A DNA stretch of 64,000 bases, from assembly GCF_946886695.1 (NCBI RefSeq), contig NZ_CAMPJD010000018.1:4001-68000 (forward strand), written 5' to 3'. A program made the position numbers and the translations under genes. Under the pieces are notes generated by a model, which saw nothing but the letters and a program-made list of their open reading frames with translations, searched no databases and was not told the origin of the DNA. This document shows positions 34,861-45,642 of this stretch, one piece after another (the stretch's first letter is position 1; every line of letters starts with the position of its first letter). Source of the DNA: an uncultured Pseudoxanthomonas sp. (GTDB lineage Bacteria; Pseudomonadota; Gammaproteobacteria; Xanthomonadales; Xanthomonadaceae).

Positions 34861-36570
34861 TCAGCGGGAAAAAAGCAGGGCCTGCAGATCCATTCCGTCG
34901 CTCTCGGCCTTCACCACCAGCGTGTTGCGCCCCGGCGCGAGCGGCAGCGCGCGGAATCCGCGGGCGCGTTCGGCGGCCTTCACCGGTACCCCGTTGAGCA
35001 CCAGCGAGACACGCCCCGTGCCGCGCCCGTCCAGCGCCAGCCGATAACGGCCGCCGGCACCGGCATCGAAGGTGTACTTGAGCCACTCGCCGCGTCGCAT
35101 GCCCGCCACATGGAGTGCACCGTGGTCGCCCTTGCCCAGGTCGACACCGTCGTTGCGGTAGGTCATGGCCGGGTTCCACACCACGCGCTCACCACCGTCG
35201 GAGATGTGGTGGTTGGCCGGAGTCAGGTCATGGTAGGCCACGCCGTTGCGGCCCATGTCGAAATCGACCGCCGCGATGGTGCCACCCTGCGCGCCAATCG
35301 CGTGCGCCTTGAACGGCACCGACTGGTCCGAATGCGGCGCGCGGAACAACGCATCGATCACGTCCGGATGCTGCACGTTGTTTTCGTAGCGCACGTCCTC
35401 GCGGGCGAGGTGCATGAGCGCCGCTTCTGCCTCCTCCGAGGACGGACGCGGACCCTCGCCCTTCCAGTACGCCAGCACCTGCCGGTAACCCGCGTTCGGC
35501 ACCACCTGCAGCGGGTTGTTGTAGCGGATCTTCTTCAGCGGCCACCACGCCCAGCCGATGCCCTCGCCTTCGACCAGGGCGACGGTGCGGGCGAACCAGT
35601 CGTTGGAGTTCTCGCCGGTCTCGCCCAGCCACAGCGGCATGCGGTGCCTGTCGCGCAGCGCCAGCAGGTCGGCGATGCTGTCGCGCGTGGTGACGTTCCA
35701 GTACTTGTGGAAGCTGATCACCAGGTTGTCGTCCCACGGGCCGTCGTCGAGCACGCCGCGGTAGTTGTTGCCCCAGCAGTTGCCCTCGATGACGATGATG
35801 TGCCGTGTGTCCACTTCGCGGATCGCGCGCGTCGTACGCACCAGCAGGTCCTTCAACGGCGCGTTGCCGTTCTCCTTGCAGCCGTTGCTGTCGGCCTTGT
35901 CGGCGAAGCCCCAGTTGGGCTCGTTGATGATGTCGTACGCGGCGATGTACGGCTCGTCCCTGTAGCGCTGCGCCAGCTTCTTCCACAGCGCCACCATCTT
36001 GTCCTGGTGGCGCGGGTCGTCCCACAGCGAGGGCTGCGCGGGATCGCGGTCGGCGATGTTGTTGTCGTTGCCCTGCCCGCCGGGCGCGGCGTGCAGGTCG
36101 AAGATCAGGTACAGGTCGTTGGCCTTGGCCCAGGCCAGCAGTTCGTCGGTACGGCGGAAGCCTTCTTCCACCCAGGTCTGCCGGCCGGCGACCGGCTCCT
36201 GCTCCACCGGCAGCGTGTACAGGGCGTAGTGCATCGGCAGGCGCACGGAGTTGAAACCCCAGCGCGCCATCGCGTCGATGTCGGCCTTGGTGGTGTGGTT
36301 GTCGCGCCAGGCCTGATAGAAGGCATCCGCCTTCTCCGGCCCGATCAGCTCGGCGATGCGCGCGTGGATGCTGCGTTGGGTGCCTACGCCGTCGATGTCG
36401 AGCATGTAGCCTTCCTGCAGCATCCAGCCGCCCAGGCCCATGCCGCGCAGGATCACCGGCTTGCCCGCTTCGTCGACGATCTGCGTGCCCTGCGTGCGCA
36501 GGAAGTCCTTGGCTTCGGCGGCGGATACGGCGAGCAGGCTGGCAAGCAGCAGGCTGGCGATGCGCTTCAT
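34861..36570 (-). CDS. GH5 family glycoside hydrolase with C-terminal carbohydrate-binding module
   Basis: A 569-residue secreted protein: signal peptide (MKRIASLLLASLLAVSAAEA), a GH5 (cellulase-type) TIM barrel with RGMGLGGWMLQEGYML, FNSVRLPMHY, DLHAAPGGQG, the acid/base Glu in YDIINEPNW and nucleophile Glu in LWLGETGENS, then a C-terminal beta module of CBM6/35 type (GVAYHDLTPAN, DGVDLGKGD, GEWLKYTF). The start at 36570 gives the signal peptide. GH5 covers cellulase, mannanase and others; the substrate cannot be told. No other glycosidase is near. Confidence 0.9.
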   Translation of the reverse strand: MKRIASLLLASLLAVSAAEAKDFLRTQGTQIVDEAGKPVILRGMGLGGWMLQEGYMLDIDGVGTQRSIHARIAELIGPEKADAFYQAWRDNHTTKADIDAMARWGFNSVRLPMHYALYTLPVEQEPVAGRQTWVEEGFRRTDELLAWAKANDLYLIFDLHAAPGGQGNDNNIADRDPAQPSLWDDPRHQDKMVALWKKLAQRYRDEPYIAAYDIINEPNWGFADKADSNGCKENGNAPLKDLLVRTTRAIREVDTRHIIVIEGNCWGNNYRGVLDDGPWDDNLVISFHKYWNVTTRDSIADLLALRDRHRMPLWLGETGENSNDWFARTVALVEGEGIGWAWWPLKKIRYNNPLQVVPNAGYRQVLAYWKGEGPRPSSEEAEAALMHLAREDVRYENNVQHPDVIDALFRAPHSDQSVPFKAHAIGAQGGTIAAVDFDMGRNGVAYHDLTPANHHISDGGERVVWNPAMTYRNDGVDLGKGDHGALHVAGMRRGEWLKYTFDAGAGGRYRLALDGRGTGRVSLVLNGVPVKAAERARGFRALPLAPGRNTLVVKAESDGMDLQALLFSR

Positions 36571-36658
36571 CGACGACTCCGGGCGACCCCTCGGGACCCG
36601 GACCATAACAGCCGGCCCCCACAGCCCGCGATGCCCGCCATCACGGCCCTCAACGAAG

Positions 36659-36681
36659 AAGCCCCGCACTGGGCGGGGCTT
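36659..36681. terminator. Bidirectional terminator between adk and GH5 gene
   Basis: AAGCCCCGC (36659-36667) pairs with GCGGGGCTT (36673-36681) around a 5-base loop. It lies after the adk stop, whose transcript runs leftward, so it should end adk transcription. T-rich tracts are short on both sides. Confidence 0.6.
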
Positions 36682-36711
36682 CGCGGCGTCATGCGCTGAG
36701 GCGCAGGGACG

Positions 36712-37290
36712 TCAGCCCACTTCCTTGGCCGGCGCCAGCGCCTCGGTGATGCGGGTGAACACCTCGTCCAGCGAACCCACGCCGTCCACCACGGTCAGCT
36801 GGCCGTGCTGGCGGTAGTAATCGATCACCGGAGCGGTCTGGGTGGTGTACTTGTCCAGGCGGTTGCGCACCACCTCGGGCGTGTCATCGTCGCGGCCTTC
36901 CGCGGCGGCACGGCCGGCGATGCGCTCGACCAGCAGGTCGGCCGGCACTTCCAGTTGCACCGCATAGTCCATGGGCTGGCCAAGCCGGGCCAGCAACGTG
37001 CCCAGTGCATCGGCCTGGGCCTGGTTGCGCGGATAGCCGTCCAGGATGAAACCGTTGGCGGTGTCGGGGCGGGCGAAGCGGTCTTCCAGCATGCCCAGCA
37101 GGATGTCGTCGCTGACGAAGTCGCCGCGCGCCATGATTTCCTTGGCCTGCAGGCCCAGCGGGCTGCCGGCGGCCACTTCGGCGCGCAGAAGGTCGCCGGT
37201 GGAGATGTGTGGTACCTGCAGGTAGTCCTTCAGGCGCGCCGCCTGAGTGCCCTTGCCCGACCCGGGTGGGCCCAGTAGAACCAATCGCAT
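36712..37290 (-). CDS. adk: Adenylate kinase (short-LID form)
   Basis: A 192-residue adenylate kinase (EC 2.7.4.3), making 2 ADP from ATP and AMP. P-loop GPPGSGKGTQ right at the start, AMP-binding LRAEVAAGSPLG and FILDGYPRNQAQADAL. The LID segment is the short type (GRAAAEGRDDDTPEVVRNRL), without the Cys4 zinc site found in some bacteria. The start ATG is at 37290. Divergent from pfp by 120 bases; both handle phosphate-transfer energy currency. Confidence 0.96.
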   Translation of the reverse strand: MRLVLLGPPGSGKGTQAARLKDYLQVPHISTGDLLRAEVAAGSPLGLQAKEIMARGDFVSDDILLGMLEDRFARPDTANGFILDGYPRNQAQADALGTLLARLGQPMDYAVQLEVPADLLVERIAGRAAAEGRDDDTPEVVRNRLDKYTTQTAPVIDYYRQHGQLTVVDGVGSLDEVFTRITEALAPAKEVG

Positions 37291-37410
37291 GCTGTAACTC
37301 CCAAACTGGAATCCTGCGGGCGGTGGATCGCGCCGGGCGCCGGGCGCCGCGCTGCACCGCGTCATCTGTGTGAAGCTTACCGCATCCCGGCAACCCGGAA
37401 CGAACCCCAC

Positions 37411-38667
37411 ATGGCATCTGGCACCCTACTTTATGCGCAGTCCGGCGGTGTCACCGCCGTCATCAACGCCTCCGCATCGGCGGTCATCACCGAAGCGCGG
37501 GCCCGGAAAATCAAGGTCTTGGCGGCACGCAACGGCATCCTCGGCGCCCTGCGCGAGGAGTTGATCGACACCAGCAAGGAGTCGGCAGCCGCCATCCGCG
37601 CCCTGGCCCACACCCCGGGCGGCGCCTTCGGCAGCTGCCGCGTGAAACTGAAATCGCTGGAGGCCGACCGCGCGAAGTACGAGCGCCTGCTGGCAGTACT
37701 GAAGGCGCACGACGTGCGTTACTTCCTCTACAACGGCGGCAACGATTCGGCCGACACCGCGTGGAAGGTCTCGCAGCTGGCGCAGGCCTTCGACTACCCG
37801 CTGACCTGCATCGGCGTGCCGAAGACGGTCGACAACGACCTGGCCGTCACCGATACCTGCCCCGGCTTCGGCTCGGCGGCGAAGTACACGGCGGTCTCCG
37901 TGCGCGAAGCCGCGCTGGACGTGGCGGCCATGGCGGAAACCTCCACCAAGGTGTTCGTCTACGAGGCCATGGGCCGACATGCCGGCTGGCTGGCCGCCGC
38001 GGCCGGCCTGGCCGGGCAGTCGCCGGACGAGGCGCCGCACATCATCCTGTTCCCGGAGCGCGCCTACGACGAAACGCAGTTCCTCGCGCAGGTGAAGAAG
38101 GTCGTCGACCGCGTGGGCTGGTGCGTGGTGGTGGCCAGCGAAGGCATCCAGCATGCCGATGGCCGCTTCGTCGCCGATGCCGGCGGCGGCAAGGATTCAT
38201 TCGGCCATACGCAGCTCGGTGGCGTGGCGTCCTACCTGGCGGGCCGGGTGAAGGACCATTTGGGCCTGAAGGTGCACTGGACGCTGCCCGACTACCTGCA
38301 GCGATCGGCGCGCCACATCGCCTCGAAGACCGATTGGGAGCAGGCGCAGGCCGTCGGCAAGGCGGCCGTGCAGTTCGCGCTGAAGGGACAGAATGCGGTG
38401 ATGCCGGTGATCGTGCGCACATCCGATGCGCCATTCCGCTGGAAGATCGAGGCCGCACCGCTGTCGAAAGTGGCCAACCACGAGAAGAAATTTCCGCCCG
38501 GTTTCATCCGCAAGGATGGCTACGGCATTACCCCGGCCGCGCGGAAGTACCTGCAGCCACTGATCCGCGGCGAAGCCTATCCGCCGTATGGCACGGACGG
38601 CCTGCCGAAGTACGTGGCACTGAAGAATGTGGCGGTGAAGAAGAAGCTGCCTGCCTGGGAGGGCTGA
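37411..38667 (+). CDS. pfp: Pyrophosphate-dependent 6-phosphofructokinase
   Basis: A 418-residue PPi-PFK (EC 2.7.1.90) that phosphorylates fructose 6-phosphate with pyrophosphate, reversibly. Residues that choose PPi over ATP are both seen: GGNDSADT (the D after N replaces the Gly of ATP-PFK) and PKTVDND (Lys in place of Gly). The first residue of GGNDS is Asn rather than Asp. MGRHAGW binds fructose phosphate. The gene is 120 bases from divergent adk and about 1.8 kb before hppA, which in related bacteria is cotranscribed with pfp; here small genes lie between. No ATP-PFK is seen in the window. Confidence 0.94.
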   Translation: MASGTLLYAQSGGVTAVINASASAVITEARARKIKVLAARNGILGALREELIDTSKESAAAIRALAHTPGGAFGSCRVKLKSLEADRAKYERLLAVLKAHDVRYFLYNGGNDSADTAWKVSQLAQAFDYPLTCIGVPKTVDNDLAVTDTCPGFGSAAKYTAVSVREAALDVAAMAETSTKVFVYEAMGRHAGWLAAAAGLAGQSPDEAPHIILFPERAYDETQFLAQVKKVVDRVGWCVVVASEGIQHADGRFVADAGGGKDSFGHTQLGGVASYLAGRVKDHLGLKVHWTLPDYLQRSARHIASKTDWEQAQAVGKAAVQFALKGQNAVMPVIVRTSDAPFRWKIEAAPLSKVANHEKKFPPGFIRKDGYGITPAARKYLQPLIRGEAYPPYGTDGLPKYVALKNVAVKKKLPAWEG

Positions 38668-38674
38668 TCGCCTG

Positions 38675-39067
38675 ATGGGCATCCGCATCGTCCGCCTCGG
38701 CAGTCCGCGCGCGAAGGACGAAGGCCTGCGCATCGGCACGGTGCGCAGGCCGCCGCGCGGTGTGCCGAAGGCGGAGTTCGCGGCGCAGGACTGGTATGAC
38801 GTGTGGTATCCCAATCTCGCGCCCAGTGCCGACCTCGTGAAGGAAGCCCAGGACGCCGCCACGCCCAAGGCATGGACCGCGTTCGCGAAGAAGTACCGTG
38901 CCGAGATGGCCACGCCGGACAATACCCGTACACTGGACCTGCTCGCAGCGCTTTCGCATGGCAGCGATTTCTCGGTGGGCTGCTATTGCGAAGACGAGGC
39001 ACACTGCCACCGATCGATACTGCGCGAGCTGCTCGCCGAACGCGGGGCGTCCATCAAGGCAGGATGA
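38675..39067 (+). CDS. DUF488 family protein
   Basis: A 130-residue DUF488 protein. Key parts are IRIVRLGSPR, YDVWYPNLAPS and SVGCYCEDEAHCHRSIL, with Cys and His of a possible active or metal site (CYCEDEAHCHR). The family is thought to act on nucleic acid or as a phosphatase-like fold, but no function is proven. It begins 7 bases after pfp and is probably cotranscribed with it. Confidence 0.87.
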   Translation: MGIRIVRLGSPRAKDEGLRIGTVRRPPRGVPKAEFAAQDWYDVWYPNLAPSADLVKEAQDAATPKAWTAFAKKYRAEMATPDNTRTLDLLAALSHGSDFSVGCYCEDEAHCHRSILRELLAERGASIKAG

Positions 39068-39137
39068 CTTCAGGCACCGGTCCGTCGAAAGGGGCGGTGC
39101 TAGCGTGAGCTCCTCGCCCTCCCTTAAGGATCCCGCC

Positions 39138-39269
39138 ATGTTCCGCAAAGTGCTCATCGGATTGCTTGCCGTCGCCATCGGTCTGGCCATCGCGGGCGCC
39201 GGCTACCGTTTCGGCCAATACCTCGCGCAGAAGGACAATGCGGCTTCGCCCCTCGATGCGACATCCTGA
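39138..39269 (+). CDS. Small single-span membrane protein
   Basis: A 43-residue protein: a positively charged start (MFRK), one hydrophobic segment (VLIGLLAVAIGLAIAGAGY) and a short polar tail. An AAGGA ribosome-binding site lies 7 bases before the ATG. It is too short for a family call. The space and site suggest a genuine gene between DUF488 and a small NTF2-like gene. Confidence 0.6.
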   Translation: MFRKVLIGLLAVAIGLAIAGAGYRFGQYLAQKDNAASPLDATS

Positions 39270-39300
39270 TCGATGACGTCCATCGCGCCAGGATGATGCA

Positions 39301-39669
39301 ATGGACGACCTGCTCGCCGAACTGACGGCTCTCGAAACCGAACTCCACCACCCCGGCGTGACGTGCTCTCGTGAGCGGCTGGAGCGCTTGCTGCACCCTG
39401 ACTTCCACGAGGTCGGCCGTTCCGGTACACGCTATACCCGGCAAGTGGTCATCGATTTCCTCGCCGACCGCTCTTCACCACCATCCGTCATCGCCTACGA
39501 CCATCGCCTCGAACGGCTCGCGGACGATATAGTGCTGCTGCACTTCGCTTCGCATGAAATCGCGGTCCATGGACCACACCGGCACGCGGCGCTGCGCATG
39601 TCGGTATGGCGGCGCACCAAGCTGGGGTGGCAGCTCCGTTACCACCAAGGCACGCCGGCGACTGCCTAG
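39301..39669 (+). CDS. DUF4440/NTF2-like protein
   Basis: A 122-residue alpha+beta protein of the SnoaL/NTF2-like type (DUF4440): LLAELTALETELHHPGV, LERLLHPDFHEVGRSGTRYTR, VVIDFLADR and LRMSVWRRTKLGWQLRYHQGTP. The WQLRYHQGTP end is a common signature. Its stop overlaps the next (minus-strand) gene by four bases, convergently. Functions vary: small-molecule isomerases and binding proteins. Confidence 0.8.
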   Translation: MDDLLAELTALETELHHPGVTCSRERLERLLHPDFHEVGRSGTRYTRQVVIDFLADRSSPPSVIAYDHRLERLADDIVLLHFASHEIAVHGPHRHAALRMSVWRRTKLGWQLRYHQGTPATA

Positions 39670-40187
39670 CGGCAGCCCTCGCCTTCGATCTCCAGCTTCG
39701 CCGCAAACAACGTCAGCGACGGCGCCTGTGCGGCGGTGCCCGCCTGCTGCTTCGCGTCCTGCAGGTAGATGCGCGACTGGCCCTGGCCGTCCAGCGGTGG
39801 CGGCGCGGCACTGCCGGGCTTGCGCCACACGCGCACGACCGCCTGTTGCGACGGACATGCGGCATTCGGCACGCGGATCAGGTCATTGAGCTTCCAGCCA
39901 GTCGCGACCGATGGCTTCGCTTTGTCGAAATCGATGAAGCGTGCGCGCGGCTGGCACTGCGGACTTGTTCGCACCGGGGCATAGCGATAAGGCTGCGTCG
40001 CGTCTCCGGTGAAGGCGCCTTCCAACCGCACGCAGGCCTCGGGGATCTGCCGGAGGCTGTGCACCGCACCGACCGCCTGCGGCGCACCTGCGGGTCGCTG
40101 GATCTCGGGCACCGGATCGGCCGCCCACGCGGGCAACGCCATCACCAGGCACGCGGCAAACAGCGGAAGTGCGACGGTCTGACGCAT
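39666..40187 (-). CDS. Secreted protein of unknown function
   Basis: A 173-residue protein with a signal peptide ([22 protein letters not shown]) and a mature part with four Cys that may form disulphides ([37 protein letters not shown]). No known family. It is convergent with the DUF4440 gene, sharing four bases, and is divergent from hppA. Similar Cys-pair lipoprotein-like proteins are common in xanthomonads but none is characterised to my knowledge. Confidence 0.68.
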   Translation of the reverse strand: MRQTVALPLFAACLVMALPAWAADPVPEIQRPAGAPQAVGAVHSLRQIPEACVRLEGAFTGDATQPYRYAPVRTSPQCQPRARFIDFDKAKPSVATGWKLNDLIRVPNAACPSQQAVVRVWRKPGSAAPPPLDGQGQSRIYLQDAKQQAGTAAQAPSLTLFAAKLEIEGEGCR

Positions 40188-40447
40188 GGCAACTCCTTGA
40201 AACGGATACGGAAACAGGATCAGGGTCGCAAGGCTGGCATGGAATGCCTGAACCAGTCCGTCACCGCTGGCGGCATGGGTCGCATCCGGTCATACTCGGG
40301 CCAGCTCCAGGGATGTCTGAACAAGGGTTTCGTGCTGCAGTCCATCGCAGCGGTCGAGTGCGCTCAATCGTTCAACAGGCTCCATCAGGATTGGGTTGCG
40401 TGTTCATGCGTTTCGCTGGACGACATCCATCAACCTTGGGAGGGGTC

Positions 40448-42871
<2,424 letters not shown>

Positions 42872-42894
42872 GCGAAGCACGATGCGTCAAGAAG

Positions 42895-42921
42895 AAGGGC
42901 GGCCAATGGCCGCCCTTTCTT
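42895..42921 (+). terminator. Rho-independent terminator of hppA
   Basis: AAGGGCGGCC (42895-42904) pairs with GGCCGCCCTT (42908-42917) across a 3-base loop, followed by TCTT. The 10-base GC-rich stem and T-rich end make this the clearest terminator in the window. Confidence 0.85.
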
Positions 42922-42928
42922 AATCCCT

Positions 42929-43083
42929 TGTAGGAGCGACGTGAGTCGCGACCGCACGCTATCGGCGCACGTAAGCCGAACCCACTAAGACAAACAAAGG
43001 AACATCATCATTTGATCTGTTCCTGCCGATTGGGCGCTTCCCGGCGCTTACACGGTGCGGTCGCGACTCACGTCGCTCCTACA
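42929..43083. repeat. Inverted pair of family A palindromic repeats
   Basis: TTGTAGGAGCGACGTGAGTC-type copy at 42929-42954 and its reverse complement at 43059-43083, between the convergent hppA and lipoprotein genes. The 100 bases between them are AT-richer and hold no gene. Confidence 0.85.
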
Positions 43084-43114
43084 GGGACCTTAATTCGCAA
43101 GGGCGATGATCGGA

Positions 43115-43642
43115 TCAGGACGTCGGCTGCAGTGCCACCACGCGCACGTCGACATCCTTGCACGCGTCGTCCTTGCAGATGCCGTTCACCCAGGCTTCGC
43201 CGTTGCCGAACATCACGCCCTTGTAGTTGACCATCAACTGCGAGTACTTCTGCCGCGTGATGGCCTCGGCGATGGCCGGCAGCATGATCCGGTCGTAGTC
43301 GCGCACGAACGCGTCGGCATCGGCCACTTCCAGCGGCTGCCCTTCCCGCACGGTGGAGAACGGATAGTCCACCAGCGCGGCAACGGCGACCGCATCGTTC
43401 GCTGCGACCGCCCGCTGCAATTGGCGGATCACGGCTTCATAGCGCGTGTGGTCGCCCAGCACTTCGTCGATCACCTGGTTGACTGCTGCGGGATCGTCCG
43501 CAACCTCAGGGGGAGGTGTCGCCGCCTTGACCACCGCCGCCTGCGCGGGCGCTGCTGGAGTGGCCCTGGTATCCACCTCGGGCGCGGACGGCGCGCAGGC
43601 CGCAAGCCACAGCACCATCGATGCTGTCATCAGCTTCTTCAT
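43115..43642 (-). CDS. Lipoprotein of unknown function
   Basis: A 175-residue lipoprotein: signal MKKLMTASMVLWLAACA with lipobox LAAC, then a Pro/Ala-rich linker (TPAAPAQAAVVKAATPPPEV) and a soluble domain with DYPFSTVREGQPLEV and YKGVMFGNGEAWVNGICKDD. One Cys pair in the tail (GICKDDACKD) may form a disulphide. No family recognised. Convergent with hppA. Confidence 0.72.
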   Translation of the reverse strand: MKKLMTASMVLWLAACAPSAPEVDTRATPAAPAQAAVVKAATPPPEVADDPAAVNQVIDEVLGDHTRYEAVIRQLQRAVAANDAVAVAALVDYPFSTVREGQPLEVADADAFVRDYDRIMLPAIAEAITRQKYSQLMVNYKGVMFGNGEAWVNGICKDDACKDVDVRVVALQPTS

Positions 43643-43790
43643 CGTTCGGATTCCTGGTCAGGTAGCAGGCGCGGTGCAGTGGCCCATCCATGGCGCGACA
43701 ACCCAGCTCCGGCGATGCGCCTCCATCCTAGCCAGCCTTGCGCGCGCTTGCGTTCGGGAATCGTTAGCCGGCGCCCGGCCGCATCCGTCG

Positions 43791-44819
43791 TCAACTCAGC
43801 ACGTCGGCCAGCACCTTGCGTCCCACCGCAGCCGCGGCTTCGGCGCCGGGTGCCGTTCCAGCGGCTGCGCGCGCCTCGGCCTGCTGCTTCAGGTACACCG
43901 GGCAGTGCTCCATCATGTAGTCCACGTCGAACTTCATGCGCTCGACGAGGAAGTCGACGAACGCGCGCACCTTCGGCGACTGCACATGGCCGCGCGGGAA
44001 CACCGCATTGAACTCGTACTCGGGTCCCGTCCAGCCGGCGAGGACGCGCAACAGGTGCCCTTGTTCCAGGTACGGCTTCACCATCACGTCGGCGCCGACC
44101 ATGATGCCCTCGCCACACAACAGCGCGCCTTTCAACGCGGCGGGATCGTTGGCCACCAGGATCGGGTTGATCGGGTAATCCTGCTCGCCATCGGCATCGC
44201 GCAGGGTCAGTGCGAAGCCGTTGCCGCGCCGGTTCTTCTGCATGGCCAGCACGCGATGGTGCTGCAGGTCATCGGGATGCAGGGGCTCGCCATACCGCGC
44301 CAGGTACTTCGGACTGGCATACACCTGCGTGCGCAGGGTGCTGAGCCGGCGCGCCACGAGGTTGGAATCCGGCAGGCTGCCGATGCGCAGCGCCACGTCG
44401 ATCTCGCCGGAAATCAGATCGAGCGTGTCGTTGGCCAGCAGCATCTCCACCCGGATCTCGGGGTACTGCGCATGGAACTCGCCTAGCAGCGGCGAGATCT
44501 TGTCGATGCCGATCGAGTACGGCGCGGTGAAACGCAGCCAGCCGCGCGGACCGGCATGCAACTGGCTGACCGCGCTCGCCGCTTCGTTCAACTCGCGCGC
44601 GATGCGCTGGCAATGTTCGTAGTAGACGTTGCCCGCTTCGGTGAGGCCCAGCTTGCGCGTGGTCCGGTGCAGCAACTGCGCGCCAAGGCGTGTCTCCAGT
44701 TCCTGCACCTTGCGGCTGACCGTGGTCTTGGGCAGGCGCAGCAGGTTGGCGGCGGCGATGAAGCTGCCCTGCTCCACCACTTTCACGAAGATCAGGGTGT
44801 CGTTGAGATCGTGGCTCAT
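43791..44819 (-). CDS. LysR-type transcriptional regulator
   Basis: A 342-residue LysR regulator: N-terminal winged helix (LNDTLIFVKVVEQGSFIAAA, TTVSRKVQELETRLGAQLLHRTTRK) and the periplasmic-binding-like effector domain beginning near residue 90. Start at 44819 (MSHDLNDTL) has CTGGAG upstream. It is divergent from a small-gene/SDR/RND efflux cluster, the same arrangement as MexT with MexEF-OprN in Pseudomonas, so it is a likely efflux regulator. The 130-base intergenic region has an AGGACT-N5-AGTCCT operator-like palindrome. Confidence 0.9.
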   Translation of the reverse strand: MSHDLNDTLIFVKVVEQGSFIAAANLLRLPKTTVSRKVQELETRLGAQLLHRTTRKLGLTEAGNVYYEHCQRIARELNEAASAVSQLHAGPRGWLRFTAPYSIGIDKISPLLGEFHAQYPEIRVEMLLANDTLDLISGEIDVALRIGSLPDSNLVARRLSTLRTQVYASPKYLARYGEPLHPDDLQHHRVLAMQKNRRGNGFALTLRDADGEQDYPINPILVANDPAALKGALLCGEGIMVGADVMVKPYLEQGHLLRVLAGWTGPEYEFNAVFPRGHVQSPKVRAFVDFLVERMKFDVDYMMEHCPVYLKQQAEARAAAGTAPGAEAAAAVGRKVLADVLS

Positions 44820-44873
44820 CGTATGACTCCAGGGGAACGAAGGGCGCATTGGCCCGCTGACGGGATGATTATT

Positions 44874-44909
44874 CCCCTAAATCAGGACTAATCAAGTCCT
44901 CATTGGGGG
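44874..44909. promoter_or_regulatory. Candidate LysR operator between divergent genes
   Basis: AGGACT (44884-44889) and AGTCCT (44895-44900) form a perfect 5-base-spaced palindrome, flanked by CCCC (44874-44877) and GGGG (44905-44909). LysR proteins often bind such T-N11-A-containing, interrupted inverted repeats in the divergent gap. Strength of site unknown. Confidence 0.45.
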
Positions 44910-44950
44910 CGTAACGTGGCGCCCATCGTCCTCCACCGGGTACCGCCCCC

Positions 44951-45178
44951 ATGCTGTTCGCCCGTCTTTTCCAATCGCTGGAACACCCCGAAGACCCGCA
45001 GGAAGCCGCGGCGCCACGTGCTTTCCGTCGTGGCAAAAGCCTGTTGTTACAGGACATCTCCGGTCACGTCGCCGCACCACGTTCGCAGCGCGGCGGCGTC
45101 CTGGGCGGTGGTCGGCGCATGGGTGGGCTTGGCATGCTGAGTGGGATTATCCCGGTCGCGGGAGGATTCATCCCATGA
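44951..45178 (+). CDS. Small protein, unknown, first of the LysR-divergent cluster
   Basis: A 75-residue predicted protein, basic in its middle (RAFRRGKSLLLQ) and Gly-rich at its end (GGVLGGGRRMGGLGMLSG). Its stop overlaps the next start (ATGA), and a GGAGGA ribosome-binding site for that next gene lies at 45161-45166 within its 3' end, which argues that this frame is translated or at least transcribed. No family seen. Base use is GC-rich at third positions but less so than the neighbours; moderate confidence. Confidence 0.45.
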   Translation: MLFARLFQSLEHPEDPQEAAAPRAFRRGKSLLLQDISGHVAAPRSQRGGVLGGGRRMGGLGMLSGIIPVAGGFIP

Positions 45179-45642
45179 GCGGGACACTTGCCCGGTGCCT
45201 TCCGACAAACGGCATCGCCGCCGATGCCGATGACCACAGCGCCCCCGCCCTGCGCCTTGGCACCTGCAAGGTCTTCGTGGCCAGCGCCATCGAGGGCGTG
45301 CAGGATCAGGCAATCGCGCAACAGGATCCGGATATCGCGATCACCGCACCGGTCGCCAGACTGTCGCCCATGCCCTTTTCCCTACCGAGTGCCGCCGCGC
45401 GCTGGCTCCGTGCCGTTGCGCGCGCGCTGGCCGAACGCTTCCGCAGGCTGACCGGCCCGTCGTCATCCTCTCCCGCGACGGGTCGGTCCGCCGTGCGCCT
45501 GCCGTTCGCAAGCAAGGCCACCGGCTTCCGCGAGTTCACGCTGCCCCGCCACCTGGCGGATGGCGGTCGTCTGCGCCTGCGGGTGAAAGCGGCCGGTACC
45601 AGCGCGCGCATCGCGCCGCTTCCGATGCGGGGCAATCGGTGA
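45175..45642 (+). CDS. Hypothetical protein with helical C-terminus
   Basis: A 155-residue predicted protein without a known domain. Codon third positions are strongly G or C, as in real genes here. Features: an acidic start (ADADDHSAPAL) and a basic amphipathic helix (AARWLRAVARALAERFRRL). A good ribosome-binding site (GGAGGA, 45161-45166) lies 8 bases before the ATG. Starts in an ATGA overlap with the previous gene and ends in a GTGA overlap with the next, so it belongs to the same coupled chain. Confidence 0.52.
   Translation: MSGTLARCLPTNGIAADADDHSAPALRLGTCKVFVASAIEGVQDQAIAQQDPDIAITAPVARLSPMPFSLPSAAARWLRAVARALAERFRRLTGPSSSSPATGRSAVRLPFASKATGFREFTLPRHLADGGRLRLRVKAAGTSARIAPLPMRGNR

Noticed and set aside
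35110..36699. 529-codon plus-strand frame opposite the GH5 gene
   Set aside because: Shadow frame; the GH5 catalytic motifs are on the minus strand.
38675..39067. Restriction or nucleotide-modifying enzyme for the DUF488 gene
   Set aside because: Only the family motif is visible; no catalytic evidence.
42929..43083. CRISPR or attenuator reading of the paired repeats
   Set aside because: Only two facing copies, no regular spacers, no cas genes; they are inverted rather than direct repeats.
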